DNA of 64,000 nt from Fistulifera solaris (GCA_030295235.1 AP026144.1:434001-498000), one strand, 5' to 3'. Positions 24,477 through 35,526 are shown, numbered from the stretch's first letter. A program made the numbers and translations. The notes: generated by a model from the sequence alone, not told the origin.

Positions 24477-24986
24477 TGTATTCGAATACAGCAATGCTAA
24501 AAAGAAAGAAACAACTCCGACACTGCCTGAGCCAGAGAGACCATTGTGGCCGACACTCACCAAGGAACAAGAGCGCTTGGAGATAGGGATCAGGATACCG
24601 GTAGTCTGGACAAAATGCATGCAATGATTTTTCCACGAGCACATTATTTCAACATCGTAAATGGATGAGTGCATTGAAAATGCTGCAGAAGTAATTGCAT
24701 CGTAATAGAGATATGCCGAAGATATCCATGATGAACTTTTTCCCTACAAACTTGCCGAGTTATTCTGTAAATCGACAAATTTGTGGAAATAGAACGTCGA
24801 GAATATATATTGATTCATGACTAAAAATGCAGCCATGATGGAAAGTCGCATACCTTATTGCACGCATTAATGACAAATGTAGCTAGCCTAACTAATGGTA
24901 CAAACAGAGGTTTTATAGTAAACAGATAAGTGTCATTAGAGAACAGAACAAAAGGATCACATCATATAAACATTTTACGTCTCAGT
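24477..24986. other. Intergenic region
   Basis: Spacer between two minus-strand genes, holding the GH3 promoter and the INPP4 3' flank. The frame of the GH3 gene stays open up to about 24674. AT-rich from 24750 to 24960. Confidence 0.4.
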
Positions 24987-27900
24987 TTAGCTCTCGATAC
25001 CACCGCCCGAGAACACTTTTCCACCTTTCAGGAAACCAGCTAAAGTACTCATTGGAGGCTTCAATCGATCGGGCATGAACTGGACTTGCAACGAGTTAAA
25101 TGCGTATTTGGCCTGCCCTACATTCTTTTCGCAGATCGGTAGTCGCGTACCGTGTATTCGCATCATACGAGCATCATCAAGCGTTGTGTCAACCACACCA
25201 CCACCGTTTCCATTTACTTTACTCAATTGTCGAAACCGCGTTCCAAACTGGGCTTGTTTGTAAGTCATGTGCATAGCGGTTCGATCCTTTCCTGACTTGC
25301 AAAATACGATACCGCCACCACCAAGTTGCTGCGCCAACGTTGCTGCCTCGTCGACGATGTCGTGGTTGATCCGACCAGCAGAACTCATAATGTGTTGATA
25401 AAGAGTTTCGAGCATGGGGTGGACATGTTGCGTAGCAGGGGGAATCGGGTTTATTGCTGGTGATATCAGGTATGCATACGCATTCAACTTTTGAAATGCT
25501 TCGCTATTCAATTGAACCAAAACGTCGTCGTCAGTAACGCCCTCGTCATCATCTTCGTCTTCAATAAGGCCTCCCTTTGGTTGTTCTGGTGGTGGTTGGA
25601 GAGACCGTCACCGGTCTCGGAATTCACGGAAATATTCCTGTTCTTCCATTTTTCTTCAAGCGAGCTCTTCATGTTCGAGCCGGCATGTGCACCCCACTGT
25701 CGAATCTATATTGTCAATAGTCGCGTGTAAGAAATGTGGAGAAAAACACTGGTAGCATAGTATGACAAATTTCCACTTACATCAACCCCAACTTCAAACA
25801 AAAGTGGAAAAAGCCTGACGGCAGTGCCTCCTTTCAAAGCTGCTGGGATACGCTGTTCGAAATAAGATTGAACGATACCAACTTGCACTATGAACTCCGT
25901 TTCAGGATGTGTTCCAGAAGGGAGTATCGCAAGCCATTTCAAGTAGGGAGAGTCGATGACTGATACGGACTCCGCGATGGGAGACAAGGAGCCATTGTCT
26001 GAGACAAGCATCACTTTCACCATACCTAGCATTGCAATTCCTACTGAAGCGTCCTCGATCATTCCCAATTCCTTTCCCGCTGCACTTAGAAGGCCTTCAA
26101 AGGAGACAAGAAATCCATGTTTCGCCCACAAGTCGGGCCAAGCAGATTGCATTCTTGAAGGATCACTCACATTGGACAAGTAACAAGATAACGCTGTTCC
26201 AAGTGCCTGCGAAAAACATGCCGCCCTTCGAGATGCACACGTCCAAGTAATGTGATGAAATGCTTGTACCGCTTCACAAAGTCTTGAGCGCATCTCAGCT
26301 AGCTCTGGGTGACGGGCTGGTACATGCGTTACTGGAGTTGTGGTAGCTACTTGGCGTCTTTCTACAAAGTAGTTCGCAATACCCATTGTTAGCGCCGTCT
26401 GAAGATTCGTTACAAGAATAGCAATTTCCTGTCTTTTAGCCTCTAAACGACGCAGGCCACCAGATACTGGACCAACCGGAGATGGACCGAGAACGCCAGC
26501 AGTTCGTGCAGCTGCTGCTTCTTTGCTGTTCTCCTTCACATTGGGGAAGATACTTCCAAATCCTTTGGCGTGATCCGACGGAGCACCACAAGAAGTGTTA
26601 AAAAAAGCACCACTGATAGAAGGATCTGTTCCCGATGGTTGCGACACAATTTTGTCGGCGTCAAATACACTCAGACTCATGCTGGAAGTGTGAACATTAA
26701 AAGGAATTCCCGCCAATGAAACTTCCGACCGACTCGACGAGGGTCGGAAAGGCCTTAGTGATTTATCTTCATGCGGGGGAAGCCTTTCAGTCTCTGGTTG
26801 ACGCGTTAGAGCCTGTTTGTACTTTTGCGCACGTTCGGCCCACATGTTGACATCAGGGGCGCGAGCATTCTCCATATGGCTTTCCATGTATGCTTTCGTT
26901 ACAAATGTTCCCATGGTAGCAATTTGCTGCTTTCGTCGTTCCCGGTCTGGAGTAGACGGCGTGGAGGCTTCCAAAACCTCATCATTGTAATCTAACGATG
27001 GAATGGTGAATTCCAGTAAGCGCGGCAGACCCATCAAAGCGACCAATCCACCCGTAGCAGGAGTCAACGGAAAAGGAGTCTTATTCATTCCTTGCATTTG
27101 TAAAGTAATCGTGGTCTGGAATGATCCCATGGGTTGTCCAACAGCGTCGACCAGTGTGCATTCTTTCAATATGCCATTACCAACATTAGGATCAGCCAAC
27201 AAAGTGTCCAGAGAGACCGTTGCATCCCAGATGATACGTGGCTGATGGGGATGAATTGTCCACACGAGCTGGAAATGCAAGTTGCCAAGGAAGAAGCCAT
27301 TCGCAGGAAAGGTGCCCCCATGAGCTTGCAAAAGTCCTGGTAAAACTCTTTCCTTACAGGGTTTCGGATAAAAGGTTATGCTCGGCTCATTTCCCGTGGC
27401 CGGCATGTACATGGGATTACCAAGCTCCACTTCAAAGATAGAATCAGGTCGTTGCCACGATACTGTCAAAACAGGAGGATTCGTCATGGACAACGGATTG
27501 CAACGATGATCGCCGATGCGGATATCGCAGCGAGCGTAAGGGGCATTGGGAGGAAGTACGTCGTGACGAGACTGTGAAATATACGTCGTCACGGACTGCC
27601 CATGATGCCAAGACACTTGACAGGCTTTGTGACACAATTGGGCGACCGCACAGGCCACCGGTAGTACTACCGTTGATTCAGTAGCACGTTCCGTACCAAC
27701 CAAAAGGAGGAAGCAGGTTGTGATGGGACGGCGAATGCGTACGATTGATCCAACGTTAGATTGAATCGATAACTCGACGGAAGCGGGTCAACCAACGACC
27801 AACCGTTCCCGCAAAGGTGAGGGAATTTCAAGTCGGGTAGCATGAGCACACTCACTTGACCATCTACTACCCAGCTCGAGTGCAAAGGAGCACCCGCAAT

Positions 27901-28584
27901 GTACGTCGAGGGCTTTATCGTGACAGGACAGGATCCCAACAGATAGTTTTTGGCCGCTTTGGTCTTCTCCAACCACGATGCTCCGCTGCGGATCCATAAT
28001 TTAATCACGGCCTGTGACAGACCAGCTGGAACCACCAAAGGTATCACAAAGTGCATTCCTTCTGCAGTAGCAGTGATCGGATACGGAATCGATTCGGTCA
28101 TGCTGATGACTTGATCATTGGCATCGTAAAGACCGGCTGTGACCATGTCGGGATTTCTCCCCTTATCGGCGCGTATCGCCAGATTCGTCATTCCCCGTTC
28201 CAATTTTTCGGTCGTCGATTTGGCTACCTTTTTCAAAAATCCTTTGAATCCTTTTCTCGAATCGGAAGTGGGAGTATCCATCTGCGGAGCGCTTTCCTGA
28301 CTTAGAAATTCAAAGGGATTCTCGGAACCGTCCGCAGAACCCGGCGACGGAGCCGGAGGAGGAGCCATTGGGACCGTGGTCGACTCGGAGATTTTGGATG
28401 TTTGACTGAGAATATATTCCACGCCACCTGGTAACCAGCAGTTGTTGTTGGTGCGCACAAACAAAAGCACCCGATTGGTGTTGTATTGTTTTTCCAGGGT
28501 CGACATGGGCGAGTATGCTTTGTTTCCCGGCGCGGAGTCTACTGAAGAAGCTAACGAAACGGTTGATGGCACTGCTGACATCAT
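24987..28584 (-). CDS. INPP4-type inositol polyphosphate 4-phosphatase (one intron, two frame breaks)
   Basis: Predicted phosphatidylinositol-3,4-bisphosphate 4-phosphatase. The Cx5R active site reads VFCKSGKDRTAM (about residue 1072), near the INPP4 motif CKSAKDRT. The family-specific KNVGQAKYAFNSLQ follows. The N-terminal half has beta-rich, possibly C2-like, segments (about residues 120-420), and a Pro-rich linker lies near residue 85. The intron is 25780-25706 (75 bp, GTAAGT...ATAG). Breaks: the A4 run 27702-27705 (plus strand), where one added base reconnects SSF to LVGTE, and one missing base somewhere at 25575-25610 in a linker. Corrected length is 1174 aa, longer than the 900-980 aa of animal INPP4. 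The start is the first of two ATGs (28584); the frame upstream begins only with non-ATG codons. It acts on membrane phosphoinositide signalling or endosomal traffic. Confidence 0.87.
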
Positions 28585-29449
28585 GATTGAGGATAGCACA
28601 GGCTTTGAAATTTTACGAGTGAAAGCAATGCCGACTTAGATTCACAAGATGCTGACAAGGGACCTCGTATATATGCTAACAGTCAACTTCCGTTCCAAAT
28701 TGCCGAAAGAAAGAAAGAAAGCTGAACAAGTCCGATTCACTCAAAGTGCGTTAAACTAGTGTATGAATACTATTTCGGAAACGATAAAGATAACAATAAA
28801 ATAAGGAACGATCGGCACTTCCTCTCCTTTGCCATCAATGTAAAAAAAGGCGAGGGAAAGGCAAAAGGCGCAAAGCGCCGCAATAAACTCGACGATGGAT
28901 GACGTTGCTGTGTTTCGTTGCACAGTCCGTTGGGATAGCTATGCGACATGAAGCAAACAAGATTAAGGTTAAGGTAAAAAGGAAAGCGTGGCAAAAGAAA
29001 TTCCGTATAAGGTTATCGTTCAAAACGGAAAAACAAATACCCCGGACAAATAAAAAACTTATTCTCGTTTTATTCAGAGGTTATAAGGTGTGCCTTTAAA
29101 GCTATAAGGTTCTCTCCAGTCTAGAAGAATTCCCTAAAAAAACGCTAGACTGCATGTCATATTCATTTCTTTTTTCAGTAATCGCTCGTGTAGATGTGTG
29201 CTTCGTAAGATTAGATTTTTTCGTCGCAACGGTTGCTGAGTATCCTATACCTGTATCGTTGAATGAGCCCCGTACCTGGTAGGATTTCGATAACATAAAA
29301 CTTGTCGCTTCCATGTGAGTACAAGTAAATGAACCGAACATAGTGGAGGGCTACTTGCTCGAGTACAACATTGCGAGCCTCAGACTTGCTCGAGTACAAC
29401 ATTGCGAGCCTCAGAGTTTCGCTTAGTAAACAAGTTCCCCGAAACACAC
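28585..29449. other. Intergenic region with a 31-bp tandem duplication
   Basis: No gene supported in 865 bp. It has an AAAG tetranucleotide run near 28708-28720, a perfect 31-bp tandem duplication at 29353-29414, and a TACCTGGTA motif at 29273-29281. Confidence 0.5.
29353..29414. repeat. 31-bp perfect tandem duplication
   Basis: Two identical adjacent 31-bp copies (29353-29383 and 29384-29414), each starting ACTTGCTCGAG. It lies just beyond the stop of the minus-strand methyltransferase gene, so it is in its 3' flank. Confidence 0.95.
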
Positions 29450-30439
29450 CTATGTCTTTTGAAGCTGAGCCACAAATTGGATAAGAGTACGCCCGTGATC
29501 GCTGTCGGTCACCACTCGATCACAGCAAATCTTCCAAGCCGTCCCTTGCACCATATCGCGGAGCTCATATCGATCCAAGACTTGCTTACTGTTCGGATGA
29601 ATATGTGGCCAATCGGAATCGGGAGTCGCTTTTCCAAAGTGACTAATTGCCAGGATAGTACCGTTTTGTAACACGGGAGCCGCATCCAAAATACAACGAA
29701 ACAAAACCTTGTTCCAAAAACGAACCGCATAGAAGCACCCAACTTTATCCCATGACTCCTCTAAAATACTTTGGAATTCACTGATTGGATCCAAACGAAC
29801 AGCACGACAACAAGTCCACTGTGACACTTGTCGCCGCTGACAGAATTCCAAAAATGGTAGAGCTTGTTTCACGTACCGTTGATCCATGGCAACGATGGTA
29901 CGATCTCGTAACGTCTCGGCCAAGAACACGACATCGCGTCCCACACCCGCTCCGAGATCCCACACTTCGAGGGCATTGGAACTTTCTTTCAATAAGGGAA
30001 GAAGGATGTTTTCGACCATACTGTCAGGTTCCCATAATCGCGGTAAGGTCTTTGGTACAGACCAAGCTTTCTGATCCAGATCGCCACGAAGAATAGCCTC
30101 AATGATCCAAGGTTTCTGTTTCCGAGCCGTCCCTTGCAGGATATACAACACATCTAATAAATTGGTGGTTTCGTCATCGACCCACAAGAAAAGAGGGACT
30201 TGACGAGGCGGTAATTCGAAGAGTCGATTCGGAAGGTCGTGCGGAGGAATGTGCACGGCAAACGACGTCGGTGTCGGATGGAGTCGAATGTCGAGTACTT
30301 TGCTACTCGTTCGTTGCAGATCCTTGTACCAGTCCTCGAAGGAAATGCTTTTGGGCATATCGATCATCTTTTGTTTCTTTATTGCGTCATGAGTGTTGTG
30401 ATCTTCGTCAACAGGTAATGTCCGGCTTTTGCTTTCCAT
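29450..30439 (-). CDS. Rhodanese-like / SAM methyltransferase fusion, 329 aa
   Basis: The N-terminal third resembles a rhodanese domain: VLDIRLHPTPTSFAVHIPPHDLPNRL followed by ELPPRQVPLFLWVDD (given here as two blocks). The catalytic Cys loop expected after the central strand is not visible, so it looks non-catalytic. The C-terminal two thirds is a class I SAM-dependent methyltransferase. It has motif I VWDLGAGVGRDVVFLAE (about residues 165-180), motif II IVAMDQRY, and a later hydrophobic strand AISHFGK. No substrate is evident. Similar fusions are known in other eukaryotes, from general knowledge. The ATG at 30439 is the first Met and the frame is intact. Its promoter faces the small plastid protein gene and includes a 33-bp satellite. 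Confidence 0.8.
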   Translation of the reverse strand: MESKSRTLPVDEDHNTHDAIKKQKMIDMPKSISFEDWYKDLQRTSSKVLDIRLHPTPTSFAVHIPPHDLPNRLFELPPRQVPLFLWVDDETTNLLDVLYILQGTARKQKPWIIEAILRGDLDQKAWSVPKTLPRLWEPDSMVENILLPLLKESSNALEVWDLGAGVGRDVVFLAETLRDRTIVAMDQRYVKQALPFLEFCQRRQVSQWTCCRAVRLDPISEFQSILEESWDKVGCFYAVRFWNKVLFRCILDAAPVLQNGTILAISHFGKATPDSDWPHIHPNSKQVLDRYELRDMVQGTAWKICCDRVVTDSDHGRTLIQFVAQLQKT

Positions 30440-31097
30440 GGCGATGGCGAGGTTTTGTGATGATGTGAATAACCAGAAAAATCGCAGATTTGCTGTGTAT
30501 TTGAAGACACTACCTGGTACCAGGTTCCAGCACCCGATAAACTCCCATATTTTCTGGGGACGTCAAGATTTTCGGGGACGTGGAAACGGAACGTACTCTG
30601 TACCCCCAGATTTTCCGGATACGTGAAAACACTCCATGCCCAAATTTCTGTGGACGTGAAATTTACCACACTCCCAGATTTTCTGGTTATGCGAAAACAC
30701 GATTGCCCAGATTTCCTGTGTACTCGAGGTAACCACATGCCCAGATTTTCTGGGTTTGTGCACACATCGCATCCACAGATATTCGGGGACGTGGATTTTC
30801 TGTGGACTTGAGGTACGCAGGAACTAAATACCCAGATTTTCTGACTATGTGAAGACACCGCTGTACATGGCTTGCCCAGTTGTCTTGACGTCCACAGAAA
30901 ATTTGGCAATGTGGTTTGTTCACCACAGAAAATCTGTGATTCGCACGCAGAAAATTGCAACAGTTCGAGCAACTACATGAGATGTGTGGTCAACATTCCA
31001 TTTGCCACTGTTTGTTTGCTACTCTTCCTCATTCATACATCAAAACGAGCTGACAGCGACTTCAAAGTAGGTTTAAGAAAGAGTTCTTTGGAAAAAT
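30440..31097. promoter_or_regulatory. Divergent promoter region filled by a satellite
   Basis: This spacer separates the start codons of the minus-strand methyltransferase (30439) and the plus-strand plastid protein (31098). A 14-bp perfect palindrome ACCTGGTACCAGGT lies at 30512-30525, and most of the rest (about 30540-30960) is a degenerate 33-bp repeat array. Confidence 0.6.
30540..30960. repeat. Degenerate ~33-bp satellite array
   Basis: About ten imperfect units built on CCCAGATTTTCTGG followed by a GNNACGTG/GAAAAC-like tail. Cores lie near 30544, 30605, 30640, 30673, 30706, 30740, 30773 and 30831, with 33-35 bp spacing in the best part. The last units (about 30890-30940) are in inverted orientation (CCACAGAAAATCTGTG). 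Because 33 is a multiple of three, the minus strand stays open for about 590 bp and would read as an 11-residue repeat with NPENLG / HRKSG motifs. Confidence 0.85.
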
Positions 31098-31457
31098 ATG
31101 CTATTTACAAGGTTTGTTGCATTTATGTTACTCTGGAAACAAACGCGTGCGTTCGTCTCCTACCGACGGACTCGCAAACCGCCGGCTGCCATGTATGCAC
31201 CAGACCTTGTGCATAATCCGATTGCATATTTCAAGGTGCAGACAGCATACAACGGCAGAAAAGATTCCGTCGATGAGACGACAGAAACCAATATGAGCAT
31301 CTGGGAGAGTATGAAGGAGCGTCCGGCGACCCTGATGGCCTTGCCAATCGTATTTCTTGTCAGTCTGGATTTACTACTCAACATTACCTTCCTCGTCAAA
31401 CGAACCATCGAGTACGCGGTATTTGGAAAAATACCCAGCACTGAAACTTGGTTTTGA
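31098..31457 (+). CDS. Small plastid-targeted single-span membrane protein, 119 aa
   Basis: Not assigned to a family. The ATG at 31098 starts MLFTRFVAFMLLWKQTRAFVSYRR in two parts: a short hydrophobic signal ending in TRAFVS, with Phe at the predicted cleavage site, then an Arg-rich stretch. That is a diatom plastid leader. The mature part is about 95 aa with one strong transmembrane helix (ATLMALPIVFLVSLDLLLNI, about residues 77-97) and ends in GKIPSTETWF. Size and topology resemble small thylakoid or envelope subunits, but no homologue was recognised. The promoter region contains the 33-bp satellite. Confidence 0.6.
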   Translation: MLFTRFVAFMLLWKQTRAFVSYRRTRKPPAAMYAPDLVHNPIAYFKVQTAYNGRKDSVDETTETNMSIWESMKERPATLMALPIVFLVSLDLLLNITFLVKRTIEYAVFGKIPSTETWF

Positions 31458-32706
31458 AATGACGGAATAGGAACTTCGACATCATGATCTTTATTCCTTT
31501 CGAATCAATTGGGGTAGTATGGCAAAAAATGGAAAAAGCAAAATTCTGTTTCGCGTTCGATCTAAACGATGGACTCTTCGACTGTATGATAAGGCCATTG
31601 TGTATCGCTCCGCTCTTTTTCTGGAATTTGCTGCCTTGCTTCTTCGATGCTCAAGCCCCAAGCCCAGCACGTCTGTCATTAGACGCCCATTTGCAATATA
31701 CGTGTCAATATTCTTCGGTTGAGGCCAATCAACTTCTAACTCATGGCCTTTTCCAAAGGAAGCTGCAGGCCCTTTAGGCCTCAGTTTCAAGCAACAACAT
31801 CAAACATTTCTTCCACACCCAACTCCTTCTTACCATCATTTGATCAAAGTTTGCCAGCAGCTAAGTCGGCTATGTTGACACAAAATGACATTCAGTCCAA
31901 ATCTAAAAAACCATTGTCGAAGCAACTTTGTAAAATTCGGTTCGTGTGAGTACGATTGAAAGAGAAAAATGCAGTCTTCCCTTCCCCTCTTGTGAAATGA
32001 AAATTGATTCTTTTGTGGTCAAACTGTGAAATTTCCGCGTTCATCAGGAAGCGGGACTGTAGTTATTCGTTTTCATGCGCTGGTCCAGCCGCTAGCTCTT
32101 CTTAGAGATGTCATCCTTTTAGTTGTTAAACAACTTCTCCAAGCGAGCTCTTCGAACCTAGGGCTGGAAAATGGAAAAACTTTGTACACAAACTTTCACT
32201 CCGGAACAGTTACTTTCACGCTTGAAAAATAAAGTGGTTTGATGCTTGAAGCGCGTTTTTTCATGACTAAAACGAGGGATTTCTACGTTCAAGACGCCGG
32301 GGTTGGGCCCAATAAAGATCCTCTCCACATTATGAATTATAGTAAAGTTCCCATGGTCAGGACCTTTTAATAGAAAAACGTCATCACTCTATTTTCCCCA
32401 GTACCTCGAACCTTGTCAAATTCCAAATGTCCAATTGATTCATGAGCGTCCAGCGTCCACGGCAAAAGCTGTAGGGTACCAAGTACAAAAGCGTTTTCTA
32501 ATTCATTGCCTCCGCGGCGGGGTTGAGGGCATGTTGTTCATGAAAAGCTCGTAAATTTCTTCAGCAAGGGTGACTCAACACGACGACACAAGACATTAGA
32601 GAGGCGCTCCAACTCCAAACTCCTCTATTTCATTCCAATCGATTATCTTTCACCAAGAAATCAAGTTACAGACTCTCACAGCGGATGTTAAGACAACAAT
32701 AGAGAC
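31458..32706. other. Long intergenic region, 1.2 kb
   Basis: No supported coding sequence; the open frames are short with no recognisable domains. A GTACC-AAGTAC imperfect palindrome sits near 32476. It likely contains the 3' flank of the small plastid gene and the promoter of the gene at 32707. Confidence 0.45.
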
Positions 32707-33723
32707 ATGTCCCCGCATGAAAACAGAATGGAACCATCTATCGACTTGCTGCACGAGGACGTACGTCCTGTCGGACCGAGTCACAGTACCGATCTACAAT
32801 TCACCGCAAGTTTTGAGACTCGAAGTGACTCGACCGATATCGAACCAACTAAGAAGCAGCCTATTTCTTATCAAGGATCTAAGGGTCCCGCATCATCGTC
32901 TCGCAAATCACAAGACGCCCACACGCAACGCCGCCTGGAAGTGAGAGGGGCTAATCGAGGCACTACAGTGATGCAACGCGATATTATCCCTACCAAATCC
33001 AATCGTGACCTCATGAGACAGATATCGGGCTTAGGGATGATCGATCCTGTCTATGGCACACGGGAAGCGTCTCCGTTGCACCAATCAATCATATTTGATG
33101 ACATGAGTTTAGGTGATATCCCGGATGATTTTAAAGACGCCGTTTCTGTAGCATCCGACCGCACAGCCACAGACGGAAATGGTTTTGATTCAACTTTTTT
33201 TACGGCTTCACTACTATTTAGTGCCGACGATCTTCCTTCTCTGGATGGGTCTTCTGTATCCAAAAATACCAAGAAAACGAGCTGGAAGGTGCACTCTTCT
33301 GACGCGGTTGATATCGAATCCTTGTTGTCAGGTAATGGAAGATCATCGCCGGTTAAGTTTTCCATGTCTAAAGCTAAAGACGCCAAGCCACCACTTCCCG
33401 ATCATCAGTTCCATGTCACTAGGTCGAAACCACAAGAAATTGCCGTGAAGCCGATTTCATCGAAGGAAGCCCACAGGGAAATCCCAGGCAGCGCTGACTT
33501 CTTCTTTTCAAAACAGACCTCGCATAATAATTCATCTCAAGTACCGCTCCCCACTTCACCTCGAAAATCCTCGATCAGTCATAAACCAAGAATGTCCCCA
33601 CGGAAATTACCCTCCCTGGCTCAGATATTTCCGGGGGGACGCCCACCACGCCGCGCAACGGAAACCAGCTCCACAGACCCTCGGAGAAATACTTCAAACT
33701 CGGTGTCTGCCCCCAAAGTATAA
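32707..33723 (+). CDS. Low-complexity Ser/Pro-rich hypothetical protein, 338 aa
   Basis: Function not recognised. The sequence is intrinsically disordered in character throughout, with many Ser, Thr, Pro, Lys and Arg residues. A C-terminal basic, Pro-rich tail contains repeated SPRK motifs (TSPRKSS, MSPRKLP) and PPRRATETSS, resembling proline-directed kinase sites. Possible ordered segments are RDLMRQISGLGMIDPVYG (about residue 102) and MSLGDIPDDFKDAVSVASD (about 133). No signal peptide or membrane segment. The ATG at 32707 is the first Met in an unbroken frame. Confidence 0.65.
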   Translation: MSPHENRMEPSIDLLHEDVRPVGPSHSTDLQFTASFETRSDSTDIEPTKKQPISYQGSKGPASSSRKSQDAHTQRRLEVRGANRGTTVMQRDIIPTKSNRDLMRQISGLGMIDPVYGTREASPLHQSIIFDDMSLGDIPDDFKDAVSVASDRTATDGNGFDSTFFTASLLFSADDLPSLDGSSVSKNTKKTSWKVHSSDAVDIESLLSGNGRSSPVKFSMSKAKDAKPPLPDHQFHVTRSKPQEIAVKPISSKEAHREIPGSADFFFSKQTSHNNSSQVPLPTSPRKSSISHKPRMSPRKLPSLAQIFPGGRPPRRATETSSTDPRRNTSNSVSAPKV

Positions 33724-34527
33724 CTCATAGGTAGAGAGATAACGCCACATAAACACAGTTAAGCACAGCTTATCAGTCGTACACTTTAGCTACTTACAAT
33801 ACCACGATTGAACCTTGCATTCATAGTCGATCACTATCACAAGGTGCTTTCAAACTATGAACTATAAATATTGAGTGATTTAGCCGCTTTCCTTGAGTAC
33901 TTGATTGAGATTTTGGCGACGACTCGATTACAGTCCCGTCACGTGTTGGGAGTTCTCATCCTAATGTACACCGTGCCCTTAAACATTACTGTAAACACAG
34001 TCCAAGCATGATACTGCAGGGCGACGTAGCGCCTCACATGTTTCTTTGATTAAGGTGTTGTTGCGGAATTGGGTTCCATTTGCTGGCTTTTTCCGACTCA
34101 GGACTATAGGTTAAAGTGTCTGAGGTCTGAGGTAGTTCCTTATGACTCACTTTCGTTCCAGTCCCGTCCACACGTCTCGAGCATTCCATTGAAATCAAAA
34201 TGCAATTCATTGTTTCATACGCTCTGTCTTCGATTGTGTCGGTAATGCGAACCTGACTTGCTTTTGCTAGGTTTTTGGGGTTTCTCGACTAATTCGTGTA
34301 AGGGTTAGGTTTATTGTGACTAAACTTCCAGTCCCGCCAATTTGTTCAATATCTCGTAAAAAGTAGGCGACCTCTCTTTCCTCTTATCACCCACACTCCA
34401 CACGCCACCGCCACCGATTTTCAACGCGATGATGCTTGCTTGTACTGGTAAAAGCGTTTGAAAAGGAAAAAAAATGTAATTCACGTTTTGAATTCAAGAC
34501 GTATTTATACTACTAATTGCTGTGAAT
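33724..34527. other. Intergenic region, 0.8 kb
   Basis: No gene seen. The octamer CAGTCCCG occurs three times on the plus strand (about 33931, 34159, 34329), twice preceded by TTC. A TGACTCA palindrome lies near 34144. Confidence 0.4.
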
Positions 34528-35196
34528 ATGCCCCCGACAAAGAGAAAAGTGGCCAAGGAAAAGCAAGCGTTGGAGGAGTGGGCTTCTTTGCTCGCAAAAA
34601 CGACGGCAGAGCCATCCTTCAGCGCGAAAGAAGAACGCGTGGCGAAGCGGGCCGCCAAAAAACGCCGACGTGAAGAACGTTTGACTTCAAAAGCGCATGA
34701 CCACAAACTACAGCAAGCTGTTGTTCAAAAATCGGAAGAGACATCTCTTGGAATGGACGATCATAAACTTTTGTTGCATTTGATCAGCAAAACAATAAAA
34801 CAATTTGTCAGCGCTGAAGACGCGCGTAAGAGGGGGCCGCTTTTTAGGTTTTCTTCTACTACCAAAGCCCGAAATGTCAAGAAAAGTTGGCAAGAAGACA
34901 CAATTCAACCGAGAAAGAAGGATTACGGAGGAATAGGCTTGGCTCGCCCGAGTTTGTATATCGATTTTAATGATCCGTCGTTGATTCCAAAGCTCGAAAG
35001 TGAATTTGCGGAACATATTCCCGGATTTTTCGGCAAGCAGCGAACAAAGGCAATGAAAAAACAGTTGGGCGGGAAGATGCTTTGGCGTAAACTATCCGAC
35101 AACAAGACGAAGGAAAAGATGGTGAATGGGAAACGATTGAAAGATATGAGTCCCGACGAGAGGGTTGAAGCGATGATAAAGATTGGAATGCTGTAG
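34528..35196 (+). CDS. Basic, probably nucleolar protein, 222 aa
   Basis: Family not recognised. The start is the ATG at 34528 (MPPTKRKVAKEKQ). The N-terminal third is a Lys/Arg/Ala-rich helix with clustered basic signals (KRAAKKRRREER, about residues 48-60), typical of nuclear or nucleolar proteins. The C-terminal half contains GIGLARPSLYIDFNDPSLIPKL in two adjacent blocks, then EHIPGFFGKQRTKAMKKQLGG and a short RLKDMSPDERVEAMIKIGML tail. This looks like a conserved domain of about 90 aa. A role in ribosome biogenesis is a guess from composition only. The frame is intact. Confidence 0.65.
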   Translation: MPPTKRKVAKEKQALEEWASLLAKTTAEPSFSAKEERVAKRAAKKRRREERLTSKAHDHKLQQAVVQKSEETSLGMDDHKLLLHLISKTIKQFVSAEDARKRGPLFRFSSTTKARNVKKSWQEDTIQPRKKDYGGIGLARPSLYIDFNDPSLIPKLESEFAEHIPGFFGKQRTKAMKKQLGGKMLWRKLSDNKTKEKMVNGKRLKDMSPDERVEAMIKIGML

Positions 35197-35526
35197 AGAG
35201 ACGACGAGCCACGTTTAGACATTTCTTCGAAGGAAGCCATTGATTTTCATCAGGTTCAGCACACAGCGCAACAAGTGCGAAAACGACATGAATTGTGGAC
35301 CACTGTGGTATCTCTAGAGACAACCATGCGAGCTTCATCTTGCTTTTAGGACAAACTAATTGCTTTGAGACGAAAGTCTTACGAAACCATGTTTTTAAAC
35401 CATGGGTTCTAGACGACTAATGGAGCAAGCAGCGATCTACGAAATTTCTTTTCTTTGCTCTCAACTAATGATTGATTTTACCATGCAGGAAAGTATAATA
35501 CGCCTTCGTTTTCGTGTTCGGTCTCC
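35197..35526. other. Convergent intergenic region
   Basis: 330-bp spacer between two 3' ends. The short direct repeat AAACCATG occurs twice near 35384-35404. Nothing else. Confidence 0.4.

Noticed and set aside
30540-30960. CRISPR-like array
   Set aside because: Units are degenerate and contiguous without unique spacers, and the DNA is eukaryotic.
30379-30972. Minus-strand open frame over the satellite as a real protein gene
   Set aside because: It is open because the unit is 33 bp. It overlaps the methyltransferase start in another frame and has no recognisable domain.
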